DNA from: Tribonema minus
Taxonomy: Eukaryota; Sar; Xanthophyceae; Tribonematales; Tribonemataceae
Length of the DNA stretch: 64,000 bases
Assembly (NCBI GenBank): GCA_017506865.1
Contig: JAFCMP010000060.1
Location: 186,001-250,000 of the forward strand
Direction: 5' to 3'
Shown here piece after piece: positions 35,501 to 46,100 of this stretch; the stretch's first letter is position 1, and every line of letters begins with the position of its first letter. Under the pieces are notes generated by a model. It searched no databases. It was not told the DNA's origin and worked only from the letters and a program-made list of their open reading frames with translations. The position numbers and the translations under genes were made by a program.

Positions 35501-38500
35501 CACCAGGCTTTTGAAAAAAGCAAGAAACATAGTTCCACGGCATCGTCTGCGCGACACAATGCGCAGCGCACAGCAGTGCGCCTGTGGAGCCGCTCAAACT
35601 CTAACCCTTACCCTAACCCCAACCCTTACCCTAGTCCTGACCCCGACCCGACACATATGGGCCGCATGCCCGAAGCGCAGCGCGGTGCACAGCAGTGCGC
35701 TCGCGGCGGCGCCCCGGCCTTAATGCCAGCACTAACCCTTGCCCTAATTGTAGTCCCAACCCCCAATGCGCACCTCCCCTGAAGCGCATCGCGGTGCACG
35801 GCAACGGCGCCCTAGCCCTAACCCTAACCCTCACCCTAGTCCTAACCTCAGCCGCGCGCCTGAAGCGCAGCGCGGTGCACGGCAGCGCGTTCGCGGAGCC
35901 GCCCTAACCCTCACTCTGCCCTAAGTACCCTAACCCCGACCCTAAACCTGACCGTAACCCTATTTCCAACCCAAATCCCAACCCTAGACCTAGTCCTGAC
36001 CCAACCGCACACCTGAAGCGCCGCCCTAACCTGAATGCTTACCCTCACCCTAACCCTTACCCTACCTCTAACCCTAATTCAAGTCCCACTCCTTATCCTA
36101 GCCCTCGCCTCAACTGCGCATTTAAAAAGCAGCGTGGTGCATGGCAGCGCGCTCGCGGAGTTGTCCCAACCCTAACTTTAACCCAATCAAACCGTAATCC
36201 TGACCCTGACCCTAACCCTAACCCTAACCCTAACCCTAAAACTAACCCAATTCTCAACCCTAACCCTAGTCCTAACCCTAGCCGTGCGCACCTGAAGCGC
36301 AGCGCGGTGCACGGGAGCGCGCTCGCGGAGCTGCCCTAACCCTCGCCTCGCTACTCTAATGCTAACCCTAACACCCCCCAACCCCAAAGTCCCAGCCCTA
36401 ACTTCAACCCTACTTCTAACCCCCCGCCGCGCACCTGAAGCGCAGCGCGGTGCACGGCAGCGCGCTCGCGGAGCCGCCCTGCAGGTTGTACGCGAGGCGC
36501 CCCGTCGCGACGGCGAAGACGCGCACGGCGCCGTCGCCGCACCCCGCCGCCAGGAACTTGCCGTCGGGCGAGAAGCGCACGCAGAAGATCTCCGACGAGT
36601 TGTCGCTGACCGTGAGGCTCGCCTGCAGGCGCGGGCCGCCGGCGCCGTGCTTGCTGCCCGCCGCTGACGCTGGGGGGGCAGGGGGGGGGGGGGGAGAGGG
36701 GGAGCGGGGGAGAGAGGGGTGGTGTAGCGACGTTAGGGGGGGAGGGGAGAGAAGGTTGTGCTGTAGCGGCGGCATGTATCTGGCCGGCGTGCTCGCTGCC
36801 CTTGCCGCTGATGCTGCCGGGGGGGGGGGGGCGATGGTGGATGTAGCTGGGATATGAGCGCACGCGGCTGCATGGCAGGCGAGAGAATGTTCCGCTGCTG
36901 CGGCGGCTCTCCGTGGTGCCGGGGGGGGGGGCGGGCTGGAGGGAGGCGGGGGGAGGAGGGCATCGCTGTAGCAGCATTGGAGGGGGGGGTGGGGGAAAGG
37001 GGGCTGGTGCAGCCACGCCATGCACTTTGTGAACAGAATGCATCACGCCGCATGGCGCGCGCGAGGCCATTCTGCGCAGTGAGACGGAAGGCGGCGCGCA
37101 CGCGCTGGGGAGGTGGGCAGGGAGGGGGCTCTCGTTGCGAGGCGGGTCGCCAGAGCCGTGGCGACGTTGGAGCTCCCTGCGCCACCATTGCTGTCACGCC
37201 GCAACAGCGCGGCACTACAAGATGCATGCTACTTCGACTCAGGAGATACATGCATATGTCTGTATGTGCCTGACACACAACCCTAACCCTAACGCTAGGG
37301 ACCTGGCGTCCACCTGAGGCTGTTGCGGACGGCCACGTGACCCTCAGCGCCGTCGTGCATTTGCAGCTAACCACACGTTGTCGCCTAGAGCTCTACAAAC
37401 CTTCCATTTTTCTTGCACCACAGGTGGGACGGCGGCGGCGCTGTTTCGGCAGCTTTGCGGTGTAGCATGCATGGCATCCGCCTGGAGTGATTTGCAGGGG
37501 GTAACCCTGACCCTATCTAAATCCAAAGGCCAGGTGCCCCCACCTTATGAAAACTGTCCCACAGCCCCCCCCGCAACAGCAGGGGGCAGCACCAGCGGCT
37601 GCCGAGTCAATGCACAGTCTAGAGTTTGCCATGGATCATGAGTGGATGCATGACATCACCGTGGCTTGCGTCTGCGGTAATTCAGTGCGTGCGGTAGGTA
37701 GGGGTATCAGGAGCATTTGCCGCTGACGGAGCTGCTTCCAGCCGACGTGCGCGCAGCCATAGTTGAGGCCACTTTGTATGCAGGGTTTGCAGGTGTACAG
37801 AGCTTGCGACTCGAAAAAGCCCCCCCAAGGTGAAAGGGACGGGCATTTGTACACGAGCACAATGCTATGATTCAACCACAATTATTAGTTGATAAATTAG
37901 TGACGTGCCGAGCCTGAGTGTTGCAGATTCAGCGATTTGTAAGGCCCTGGACCGCCGCAATGGACCTGCCGGCACACGGTGACTGCATGCTAAAGATCCG
38001 CCTTGGTTTAAGCAATTGAGTCATCTTCAACCACTCTGTGCAGCACAAGCGGGTTAGATGTGCATGAGCTTCAACAGCCTGTTCTCGATCTTGTCTTGAC
38101 ACCGTGCGGACTGGCAACCAGATATTGCCAACTCACGGGTCGTAACACCGGCCAGGTTCAATTTGGCCAGAATCGCCTGCTACTCCAAAGCCTTCGCTAG
38201 TAAGAACCTACCGCTATTGGTTTGAGTGCAGTGGTGAAGCTTTTGTCAGGATTAATTGATACCTGTTGATGCTCACAAAGCTACCAAGAGAGCCAGGCCA
38301 ATTGGCGTGACTTGCAGCTAAATATTGCTGTTAGCTCAGAGTACATGATGCCTCAACACGCGTACAGCTTTGTGGCTTGCTGTTCTACTGGAGAAGTTCG
38401 TGTTCGAAGTTAGACGTCACGGAAGCCTGCATGAGATCCCATGGCGCGACATACATCCAGAGCCCTGAGGAGCAGCCATATAAGCGTGTCACTATGCATG

Positions 38501-38870
38501 ATTTGAGTGCGTGCCATAGTAGTTCTTGCTGTTCAGGAGAAAACTGCTGCCTGCCACGTCAACAGGACGAGGCGCAATCGAGCTCCCAGCTTCAACTTAC
38601 AGTCGTTGAGAAGATATTTGTTCGTGTCTGTGTCTGGACACAATGACAGTAAACTTCATGCATCTTCTAACCGTCACCCTAGCAGTGTTTATTGAAGACG
38701 GTGTTCGACATACCTGCACCGCTCCTGCTGTCTCTTCTGCCTGCTGCAGAAGTTGGTGAGTGCGCGACATCGTGCAGCTTATAGTCCCCCCCCAGCTTTG
38801 AGTCAAACATCTCGCTTTCGTTGATCTGCAGATGCGGGTACGCGCTCCCTCCCTTAGCTTCCGCCGCCAT
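29528..38870 (-). CDS. WD40-repeat (beta-propeller) protein
   Basis: Six exons in transcript order: 38870-38714, 36669-36435, 34774-34543, 32508-32333, 30950-30770, 29800-29528. They total 1254 nt (417 aa), all in phase. The first exon (MAAEAKGGSAYPHLQ, strong GTATGT donor) was assigned by phase and start codon; the rest by WD repeats. Seen are SSEIFCVRFSPDGKFLAAGC, DGAVRVFAVATGRLAYNL, LYALDYRGDGGAFAAAGKDH, DMVLTGGWDNTVQFWDAR, SIYGPHISGDALDV, NGEVLTGSWRPDDPLELWD and LKLAVAGGDASIRIIDI. The GPHI..GDALD and LTGSWRP..LELWD phrases belong to a conserved protist/ciliate-type family that I cannot name. It is presumably a scaffold, with no enzymatic residues. All five introns are long, and four carry exon-edge copies. 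Confidence 0.88.
29960..30492 (-). repeat. Three copies of the 5' edge of WD40 exon 6
   Basis: The acceptor-side block CAGCAGCCGCTGAGC..CGGCGGCG plus downstream GTACTGT.TGTGCG..AGGC.NTGAG recurs at about 29960-30060, 30165-30290 and 30370-30492, a period near 205 bp. The native edge is at 29790-29890. Copies retain the CTGCAG-type acceptor in antisense. Confidence 0.85.
31676..32028 (-). repeat. Two copies of the 3' edge of WD40 exon 4
   Basis: ACCTGATGTGCGGCCC..GTAGATGG, GAGCAC and CGCGCGCG..TC.CAGAACTG occur at 31676-31732 and 31970-32028, copying the native exon end at 32331-32390 including its donor. Both are in the intron just downstream of the exon. Confidence 0.9.
32509..33790 (-). 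repeat. Array of about seven copies of the 5' edge of WD40 exon 4
   Basis: Copies of CGCGGTGGCGCTCGCGCCGT followed by AGCCCGCGCCGCCCTG lie at about 32605-32650, 32778-32836, 32936-32973, 33112-33149, 33230-33246 (short), 33361-33404 and 33745-33782. Each is joined to intronic sequence with TACTTCAAGTG and GCTGTCACAG. The copies furthest from the exon are the most diverged. The 32778 copy is longest and closest to the native edge and flank. Confidence 0.92.
34866..35421 (-). repeat. Three copies of the 5' edge of WD40 exon 3
   Basis: GACGAGCACGTTGCG.GTCT-like sequence followed by GCTCGCGGCGGTGGCGGGCC recurs at 34866-34926, 35034-35084 and 35370-35421; the native edge is at about 34733-34776. 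The copies lie in the upstream intron. Confidence 0.88.
35212..36420. repeat. Interstitial telomere-type CCCTAA domain, degenerate
   Basis: Runs of CCCTAA with many one-base variants (CCCTCA, CCATAA, CCCGAC, CCCTAG) fill much of WD40 intron 2. The first block is at 35212-35304. Later blocks alternate with exon-edge copies. Flanking genes continue normally, so this is internal. Confidence 0.9.
35545..36434 (-). repeat. Six or seven copies of the 3' edge of WD40 exon 2, alternating with CCCTAA repeats
   Basis: The native edge CCTGAAGCGCAGCGCGGTGC plus ACGGCAGCGCGCTCGCGGAG is copied at about 36284-36334, 36114-36172, 35853-35905, 35764-35812, 35664-35712 and 35545-35592, with a short copy near 36006-36026. 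In several copies the exon-like part ends at GCCGCCCT and passes directly into AACCCT repeats. Confidence 0.92.
36670..38713 (-). other. Intron 1 of the WD40 gene
   Basis: G-rich tracts at 36670-36710 and 36820-36980 are polypyrimidine in the sense direction. A short AACCCTAACCCTAACG stretch lies at 37280. The remainder is AT-richer and featureless. No exon was recognised besides the flanking ones. Confidence 0.5.
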
Positions 38871-40567
38871 TATAATGTCCTAATGCGGCCGTGCAAGAGC
38901 TGCAGCAACGGGCGCCTACAGCGCCTGATCTTTGTATCCAAGCCTGGTACACCTTGCGGAAGATCCGCAGATCGGTGGCAGCACAGTGGGCCTGGAAATT
39001 GTTACGTTGTGTCAGCTGTGATCAGCACACATCTGCTGTGACACGTATCAGCACTCCCAGAGAACAACCACCACCACACCACCACACCACCACCGCTATC
39101 TTCTCTTTTGCCGTTTTCAACTTCAACCGTTTTCGTGAAGGACTTCAAGTGTTTTTTGTTTATGCAGTTGATGCAGTACCAACTGATGTGCTCAACGCTC
39201 TCTGATGGCGTACGAGGATGCCCTTAGCGGCGTGCATGGTGCCCCAATGCCCGACATCAGCGATGCAGTCGGTGGAGGCATCATTAGAGTCATGGCTGGC
39301 ACCGTGCCGGCCGTCGTACCGTGCGCTGCGAGGTCAACTGCCTCGGTGCCCCGGTTGATCCGTCAGGCGCGCCTTCAAGCAACGGCATGAGCAGCGGCAT
39401 GAAAGCCTCAGCCAGGACTGTGTGCCAGTCCCACAGCATATTCCTGCCGTCAAAGGTTGCTGTGCAACGATTTTTCACCCCGAGGCAGTACACCTGCAGT
39501 GCACCTGCAACCCTGTCAGAATCACTGCCATGGCGCACCGGCCGCCTTCCTATGAACCACCCCGTGTGTGTGGACGCTCATCTGCTATTGCAGCGGTGTT
39601 TTCAGAGCTGCAGCCGGTGTCTCACTAAGTTGTAGCACGCCCACCATGATGTCAGAGCACAACATTGTGCCCTGCTGGCAATGGCTACTTCCTCCTACCA
39701 CCTCCTCGCCCACGCTCCACGCAAAAATTGTTGCGACTGACCGCTGTCAAATCAGCACACCTGCAGGCCGCCTGCACATGCTAAGTAGCTCTGCAATTGC
39801 TTAAGCCATGCTCCCTATGGCCCCACTGGCACACATCGCAACACAGCGGCGTTGCTCACATTAAACGCATACACTATTCACTCTGCAATGAGCTTGTGAT
39901 CGACACCCGGTCAAAGCGAAAGGCCGTGCCGCCAGCGGTGCTGCCGCACTGCAGTGACGAGGCGGCGCGCAGGCCGCACAACTGCATGTCCTGCGCAGCG
40001 TTGGTCAGGATTGTCTGAGCCTTAGCAGGTTGGAGCGCGCTGCACGGCCTTAACAAGCGCGTAGCGCTGCTCACCTGGGTGCAGCAGCTTAAGATTATCC
40101 CAGGCCACAGCTGTGGTCTGAAATAATGCAGTGTCAACGAGCAGCTGGCGCTCAGCAGAGTATACCGCAGGCACGTGGAATGTGCCATGCCGCAGCAGCA
40201 TGCTGCAGAGTAGCTGCTGAAGCGGCGCATTGAGGTAGCAAGGACAGCCTACAGGTGCCGATGCGCTACGCAAGGCAGGCGGTGCCGAGGATGCTGTGCT
40301 GATTGCTGCGAGCAGTGGCGAACATGAGTATGCGTGGGCTCATGAGCGCTGTCTTTCAAAGCAGCGTCAACATGATGGCAGGGATGAGCCAGAATTATGC
40401 AGTTCCTGTTGTCATGCAACACCAATTATGTCCAATTGCAAATGCAGAGCAACAACGAGGTGAAGACGGAACAAGGCTCACAAGCATCATCAGGTCTTAA
40501 TACGGTGCTGATATCATTTGTGCATGTGTGGCTATGTATATGCCAGCCTACCAGTGTATATGGTCAC
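38871..40567. promoter_or_regulatory. Upstream region of the WD40 gene and spacer to the LRR gene
   Basis: AT-richer DNA. ACTTCAA at 39120-39126 and 39142-39148 is the reverse complement of TTGAAGT, and so lies in sense 5' of the WD40 start at 38870. A CCACCA microsatellite occurs at 39067-39093. No gene recognised. Confidence 0.4.
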
Positions 40568-42340
40568 TCAGCCTCTGGGACGTTGAGTGTCCGCGTGCGA
40601 CACAAGCGCTCTTGCAGCCTTGCTCACAACCTCACAACACCCGCCAGCATTGATGCGCGTCAGCAGCGTCAGCTGGCGCAGCGTCGATGGCAGGCTCACG
40701 AGCCCACTGCAGCACGTGACGTTGAGCGAGCTCAGCGCCGCAAGATTGCCCATGGAGTCGGGCAAGCGCGACAGACTCGTGCAGCGCCCCAGATTGAGCA
40801 ACGTCAGTGCCTTGAGATTGCCGATAGAATCTGGCAGAGCGGCGAGCCGTCTGCAGCCCGACAAGCTGAGCATCTGCAACGCCTGCAAACTGCCAATGCC
40901 ATCTGGCAGCTGTCGCAGATAAATGCAACAACTTAATTTGAGTTCTGTCAATGCGGTCAGATTGGCGATGCCATTAGGCAAGCCAGTGAGTTCTGTATAG
41001 CTGAGATCAAGCTTCGTCAATTCGGCCAGGGTGCCAATGCTGTCTGGCAGGCTATCAGGTTGAAGCAATGGCTCGCATGGAGACTTGTCAGTGCAGCAAG
41101 GTTGCCAATGGTCTCCGGTAGTGCCTGAAGCGTGCTGCAACCGCGCACATCTAGCTCAGTCAGCGCTGCGAGGTCCGCGACGCTCTCTGGCAGGCAGTCA
41201 AGGCTTGCACACCGGCTCAGGTCAAGCGTCGCTAACGCGGCCAGTTGGCCGATGCTGTCTGGCAGGAGAGTGAGCTGCCAACAGTTACTGACTCTGAGCG
41301 CTGTCAACGCGGTCAGACTGCCAATGCTGTTGGGCAGGCCGGTGAGCATGATGCAGCCGCTGACATCAAGCGTGGTCAGCGTCGAGGCCAACCTGCCAAA
41401 GCTGTTGGGCAGGCCAATGAGTATGGTGGAATCGCTGAGATCAAGCTTGGCCAGCGTCGACAGGTCGCGGATGAAATCTGGCAGTGTCAGAGCCTCAACT
41501 TTCAACGTGAGCGACTTGACGAGCGTCATCACATCTGCCTGGGGGCCCGAATCTGTGGTGCGGAGGAGCGTGCGCAGCAACTGTAGCATCTGCACGGGGT
41601 TGCACTCTACGACATTCACCTCCTGCAATGAGCTCGGGACGCGGGTCAGCACCCCCTGCAGCTTCCGTAGGGTAATGACCTTGACGTCCTTGAACAGGCT
41701 GTCAAATCTGTCTGTGGGACCATTGCTAGGTGGAGGGCTAAGCGACAAGGCGAGCAGCGGGTCAACGTCAAAGCGCCCGCAGAGCTCAAGGTGGACGACC
41801 TTATTGCTGATGAAAGCCTGGGCAGCTGTAACTGGTGGCCACGGCCCTGTGAGGATGAGGCGTGCGACCGGCCTCACCTTCTGGTGCATGGATGTGCACA
41901 AGCCCCAAGCGGACTTGGGCAGAAGGCGGGTCTGCGCCATGACCGTGAGCACCTGCAGTGCATCTAGCTTCGTCTCCTCACAACCTCTAGCCTTGCTGCG
42001 CTTCTGCATCGGCGACGCCGCCAATGTGGCCGGTTTCGCCGTCCTCACCGCTGCCTCCGACTGGCAAGTCAACGCCAGCTGCACTCCCGCCAGGTCGACG
42101 CTGTTGAGCCGGATCCTGCAGTGGGGCTGATGGCATCGCTTCTGGCGAATGTAGCCGGCCCTGTGTAGCGCTGCTCTCATCCATGGGATTCTTCCGTGCT
42201 ATAGCTGCGTCCAAAGCGGCCAGCTCCTGCTCCTTGCACGCGAAGGCTTCACGCCGAACATCAACTTCTGCCGCAACATGCTCTCTGCGAGACAGCAGAG
42301 CTGTGATGTCTAAGGCGTCCAGTCCGTCGACGCCATCCAT
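40568..42340 (-). pseudogene. Intronless leucine-rich-repeat protein with two frameshifts
   Basis: Three open segments on one strand: 42340-41987 (ATG, charged helix with RREAFACKEQELAALDAAI), 42180-41017 and 41140-40568. About a dozen 23-24-residue LRRs of the LPDSIGNLAALTTLDLSGC type run across the last two, and the protein ends at a stop at 40568. The first and third segments share a frame and the middle one is shifted. The break near 41050-41070 looks like one lost base inside an LRR (FNLI then LPDSIGTL). The break near 42000-42180 could be a gained base or a short intron. The gene lacks the C-run introns of its neighbours and is less GC-rich, suggesting a retrocopy or foreign origin. A sequencing error could mimic the frameshifts. 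LRR type resembles plant and protist ligand or scaffold proteins; function unknown. Confidence 0.72.
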
Positions 42341-43136
42341 TTCGTTTCAGCAATGGGGCTGAGCCCGGTGGCGCAGGCAGGCTTGCGGATCTTACTTCTA
42401 GTTGAAGTATGTGCGTCACATCACCTCTGAGCGAGAAACGTATTGCAAATGCAGTACAGGCGCGCGGCATTGTAAAGTTATTCCAGGGACGGCCGTGCAG
42501 GAAACGAGATTGCCCAAGATATCGCAATGCCCGGCGTGCGATCTGGGGCTGCGCAGCATCGTGGACGCTGCGACCAAGTGAAAGAGGCAGGCACCGGAAC
42601 ATGACAGGTTTTGAGTGCTTGACAATGTCAAGGTCGGGGGTAAACCAGGTCAGCAAGTTCAGTCAAAATCGGGACAGCAGCTCAAATCCTTTCTGATTGC
42701 ATCACTGGGGCTTGTGGGTCGCGCACTGTGCTGGCAGCCAGTCCAAGTGCTCTGCACACACTGAGATGGAGCCACTCTGAGGGTTGACACAGCCCTCCCT
42801 CACCCCAACGCTCGGCTCATTATCAACATTTCACCTTTCTATCATGCGCACCTCCCTGGCACCCCTCACAGCACCCAGTGCACCATGCGCAACTGCGCGC
42901 GCGGGCACCATCGAACTCTCCGAGGCAGGACCCTCAGCGCAGCTGCCTTGACCTGCAGCCCCCCTTGCCGGCCTGGGAAAGCGGACGCGGCTCTCTCTGC
43001 ACAGCGCACGGCTCATGCCGCCGCCCCCGCGTAAAATACACACATTAGAACAGCAAAACACACATACTTCACAGGCACACACAGTCGCGGCGGCGCGCCG
43101 CTCGGCACGCGGGCCCGTAGCGCACACAGGCCCCCG
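42341..43136. other. Intergenic spacer, no gene recognised
   Basis: Moderate GC. TTGAAGT at 42402-42408 lies about 62 bp upstream of the LRR start. No coding exon or RNA gene seen. Confidence 0.5.
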
Positions 43137-46100
43137 TCACGTGAAGGGCGAGAACCCCTCTTTCAGCAGCGTCCTCAGCGGCGAGAACAGCGCCGACGCC
43201 TCGGACCGCTCCTGCGCCAGCACGCGCAGCTCCGCCCACGGCGTCCACGCCCACCCCGTGCACTTGTGCGGCTCCATGAGGCGCGGCTCCGCGCCCGCAG
43301 GCGCATCCGCCTGCGAGGGGAGAGCACGCGCGTCGATCAAAGCGCGCGCTGATTGCGTGCGCCTGATGATGCAGGCGCGTGTGAGCGGCATCGTTCGTCC
43401 GACATGCGGGTGTGCAGGAACACGCAGCAGCTGCGGCATCCGAAATGTGACAAATACTGTAGTGGTCCTGTAGCGGGCGCATCCGCCTGCGAGGGGGCGC
43501 GCGGCATCCCTCGTCGATCACATCGCTCGCTTGTGTAACATTTGCGCGCAGTGTGGCTGCCGTGGCGATGCGTGCGGCAACGCCAGCCCCGGCCACGAGT
43601 ACCTGTTTACACGAGTTAGAGTCTGCAGCACTTCAACCTCGCGCCGTTCCGGCATGGGAGAGAGCGGCGACGGCGCAGCCACTTCGCATCCGCTGGCGCC
43701 AGTGGGCACGCGTCAGAACATCGCCGCAGCAGCTGCAACCGAGCCTTGCTGCCGCCAGCTCGCGCTCAGCAGGCGCTTACATAAGCGTTTGCGCATCTCC
43801 CGCCGCCAGTGCCGAGCACCCGCTCAAGCTTTCGAGGCACTGAAGATCAGACCAGCAGCGGTGCCAAACTGCTTGCTGGCTACACAACGGCGGGCGAAAG
43901 CGAGCAACATGCAACATGCGGCATGCGACGCCCCCCCATACGCGTCAAACCCGCCCCTTGTGCCCCTTGACTGCCACCGCTCTTGTCCTGGGGCGTGCCG
44001 CGCCACGGCCGCAACTCACCTTCATGAAGATGGTCACGTAGTGCTTGCCGCCGCCGCAGTTGAGGTCATTGGTCGTCGCGACGTACGCGCAGTCCGCCAG
44101 CGCCAGGCCCGTCTCCTCCTGCGCGAAGCATGACCATCACGTGCACGCGCGGAGCGTCACCATCAATTGCACCATGCGCAGCGTCGCCATCACGTGCGCG
44201 CACGGAGCGTCACCATCCATTGCACGCATGGAGCGTCGCCATCACGTACACGCGCGGAGCGTCACCACCAATTCATGTGCGGAGCGTCATCATCAATTGC
44301 ACGTGCGGAGCGTCACCATCACGTGCATGCGTGGAGCGTCACTGTTCACGAGCACGTGCAAAGCAGCGTCACCATCAGTATGCCACAAGGGGGGGAGCGG
44401 GGCGGGGGTCACGCAGCAGGACGCGCTGCCGCAATGTCATAAATGCTGTCATTCTTGCTGCTGCAGCATGGTCAAAGCCCCCGAGTCCTCACTCTAATGT
44501 CCTCAAGCATGCGTCTCCGCATTTGCAGCGCGCAGTAGGCATACTGAGAAATGTGGGGATACTGAGAGCGGTCGCAACATTTACAGTGCGAAAGCGCCTG
44601 CAGTGCTGCGAGGCCGCATGCGCGCCATCGCGTCGCTTTGCGCCGCAGTGACTGGACGTTGGGTGACAGCAGCCTAACCTAAAACGTGACATCTTCACAA
44701 CAGTGCTTTGTCTGGAGCAGTGTCAATGCGGCGACTCAGCGCACGCCCGCAGTGATCGGTGACATCAGAGCGCAGGCCACAGGGCAGCGCGTACGGGCGC
44801 CATGCCGCTCTATGTACCTACCTACCTACCCCGGTGCAGGGCGCTGCTCGCCGCATGACCGCTTGCGCACCGTGATCAACGCGCCTGAATTGTGCGTGAG
44901 CGTGCCGGCTTCAGCACTGCCATACAGCCGCCCTGAGTCCACGATGCATCAGCGCCATCGACCATGGTTGCCATGTCAGATCAGATCTGGGTGTGATAGG
45001 TCCTCCTTTGCAACCCTCCAGTGCCTCTGTGAGTACATCAGCTCGAGGAACGTACCTCAATTTCCCGGAGCGCACATTGTTCGAAGGTCTCCCCGACTTC
45101 CAAGTGGCCTCCGGGCAGGGCCAGCAGTCTGAGAGCCCGGCAGCACAGGCGGCAGCAGCAGCAGCAGCAGCAGCAGGAAACGGCATTCTCGTCAGCATCA
45201 GCAGTAACAGCCAGGCCATGCAGTAGCATGAAATGAACCGGGGCAGAGCTGCTGACTGCCTGGCCCTCAGGCTGACAAGCGAGAGCACGGATGCACAGAG
45301 CCGAGGGCGTGGCCATGGGGCGCATACAGTGCACGCCCCCGCCACGCAGCAGGAGTTGGCGCGCACGCGCGCAGCATCCCGCTGCGATGCGTACACGGCG
45401 CGCGTTTGCGCATGCGTCAGACGAACAGTGCGCCTCAAAGCCAAAGAACCATCAACAATCATTCTCAGGCGACAGCGCGGGGGCGCCCGGGACGCCTGCA
45501 GCGCCGGCCCGCCCCCTCAGATCAAGCCGGACGCAGCTGCAGCAGCGCTCACCCTGCGCCATGGCTCCCTTTCCGCTGCCCGACCAGCACGCAGCCGGGG
45601 TGCCTGGCGTCCCCGATGACGATCACGCCCACCCCCACACCGACCGCAGCCTGCTGTCCGGCCGCTGCCGTTGCTGCTGCTGCTGCTGCTGCCGCTGCTG
45701 CCGCCGGCGCCGGCGTCGCCGCTGCAGACGCTGCTGGGAAGCCGTTCAGCGGCGAAGCACCCGCAGCGCCCGCCGCTATCACAGCGGCGGCTGGCGGCGC
45801 ATCTGCAGCCGCCGCAGCTGCCGCCGCCGCGCCATTGACGGGCAGCTGCTGCACGGCGCCGGCGGCGTCGGGGCCGAACAGCGTGGCGCCGGCGCCGCCT
45901 AGCGCGTCGCCGCCGTCGTCCGCGCTCTCGTCGTCAGCCTCCACGAGGGCGTCCAGCTGCGGCAGATACGCGTCGTCCCTGCGCGCAGCGGCGGCGGCGG
46001 CGGCGTGCAGCAGCGGCGCTCAGCGGTTGGCGGCGGCGGTCATAAAGCATTGAGCGGAGCGCTGTTGAAGGCGGAGTCGACGCCTGCAGGAGCATGCGCC

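Noticed and set aside
35212..36420. Chromosome end or telomere
   Set aside because: The CCCTAA tract is degenerate, lies inside a WD40 intron and has genes on both sides.
37314..37374. Candidate first exon of the WD40 gene
   Set aside because: Phase fits but the start is GTG, not ATG. The exon at 38714-38870 has an ATG, a stronger donor and the same phase.
41132..42130. 332-aa plus-strand open frame
   Set aside because: Antisense of LRR repeats; the LRR consensus is only on the minus strand.
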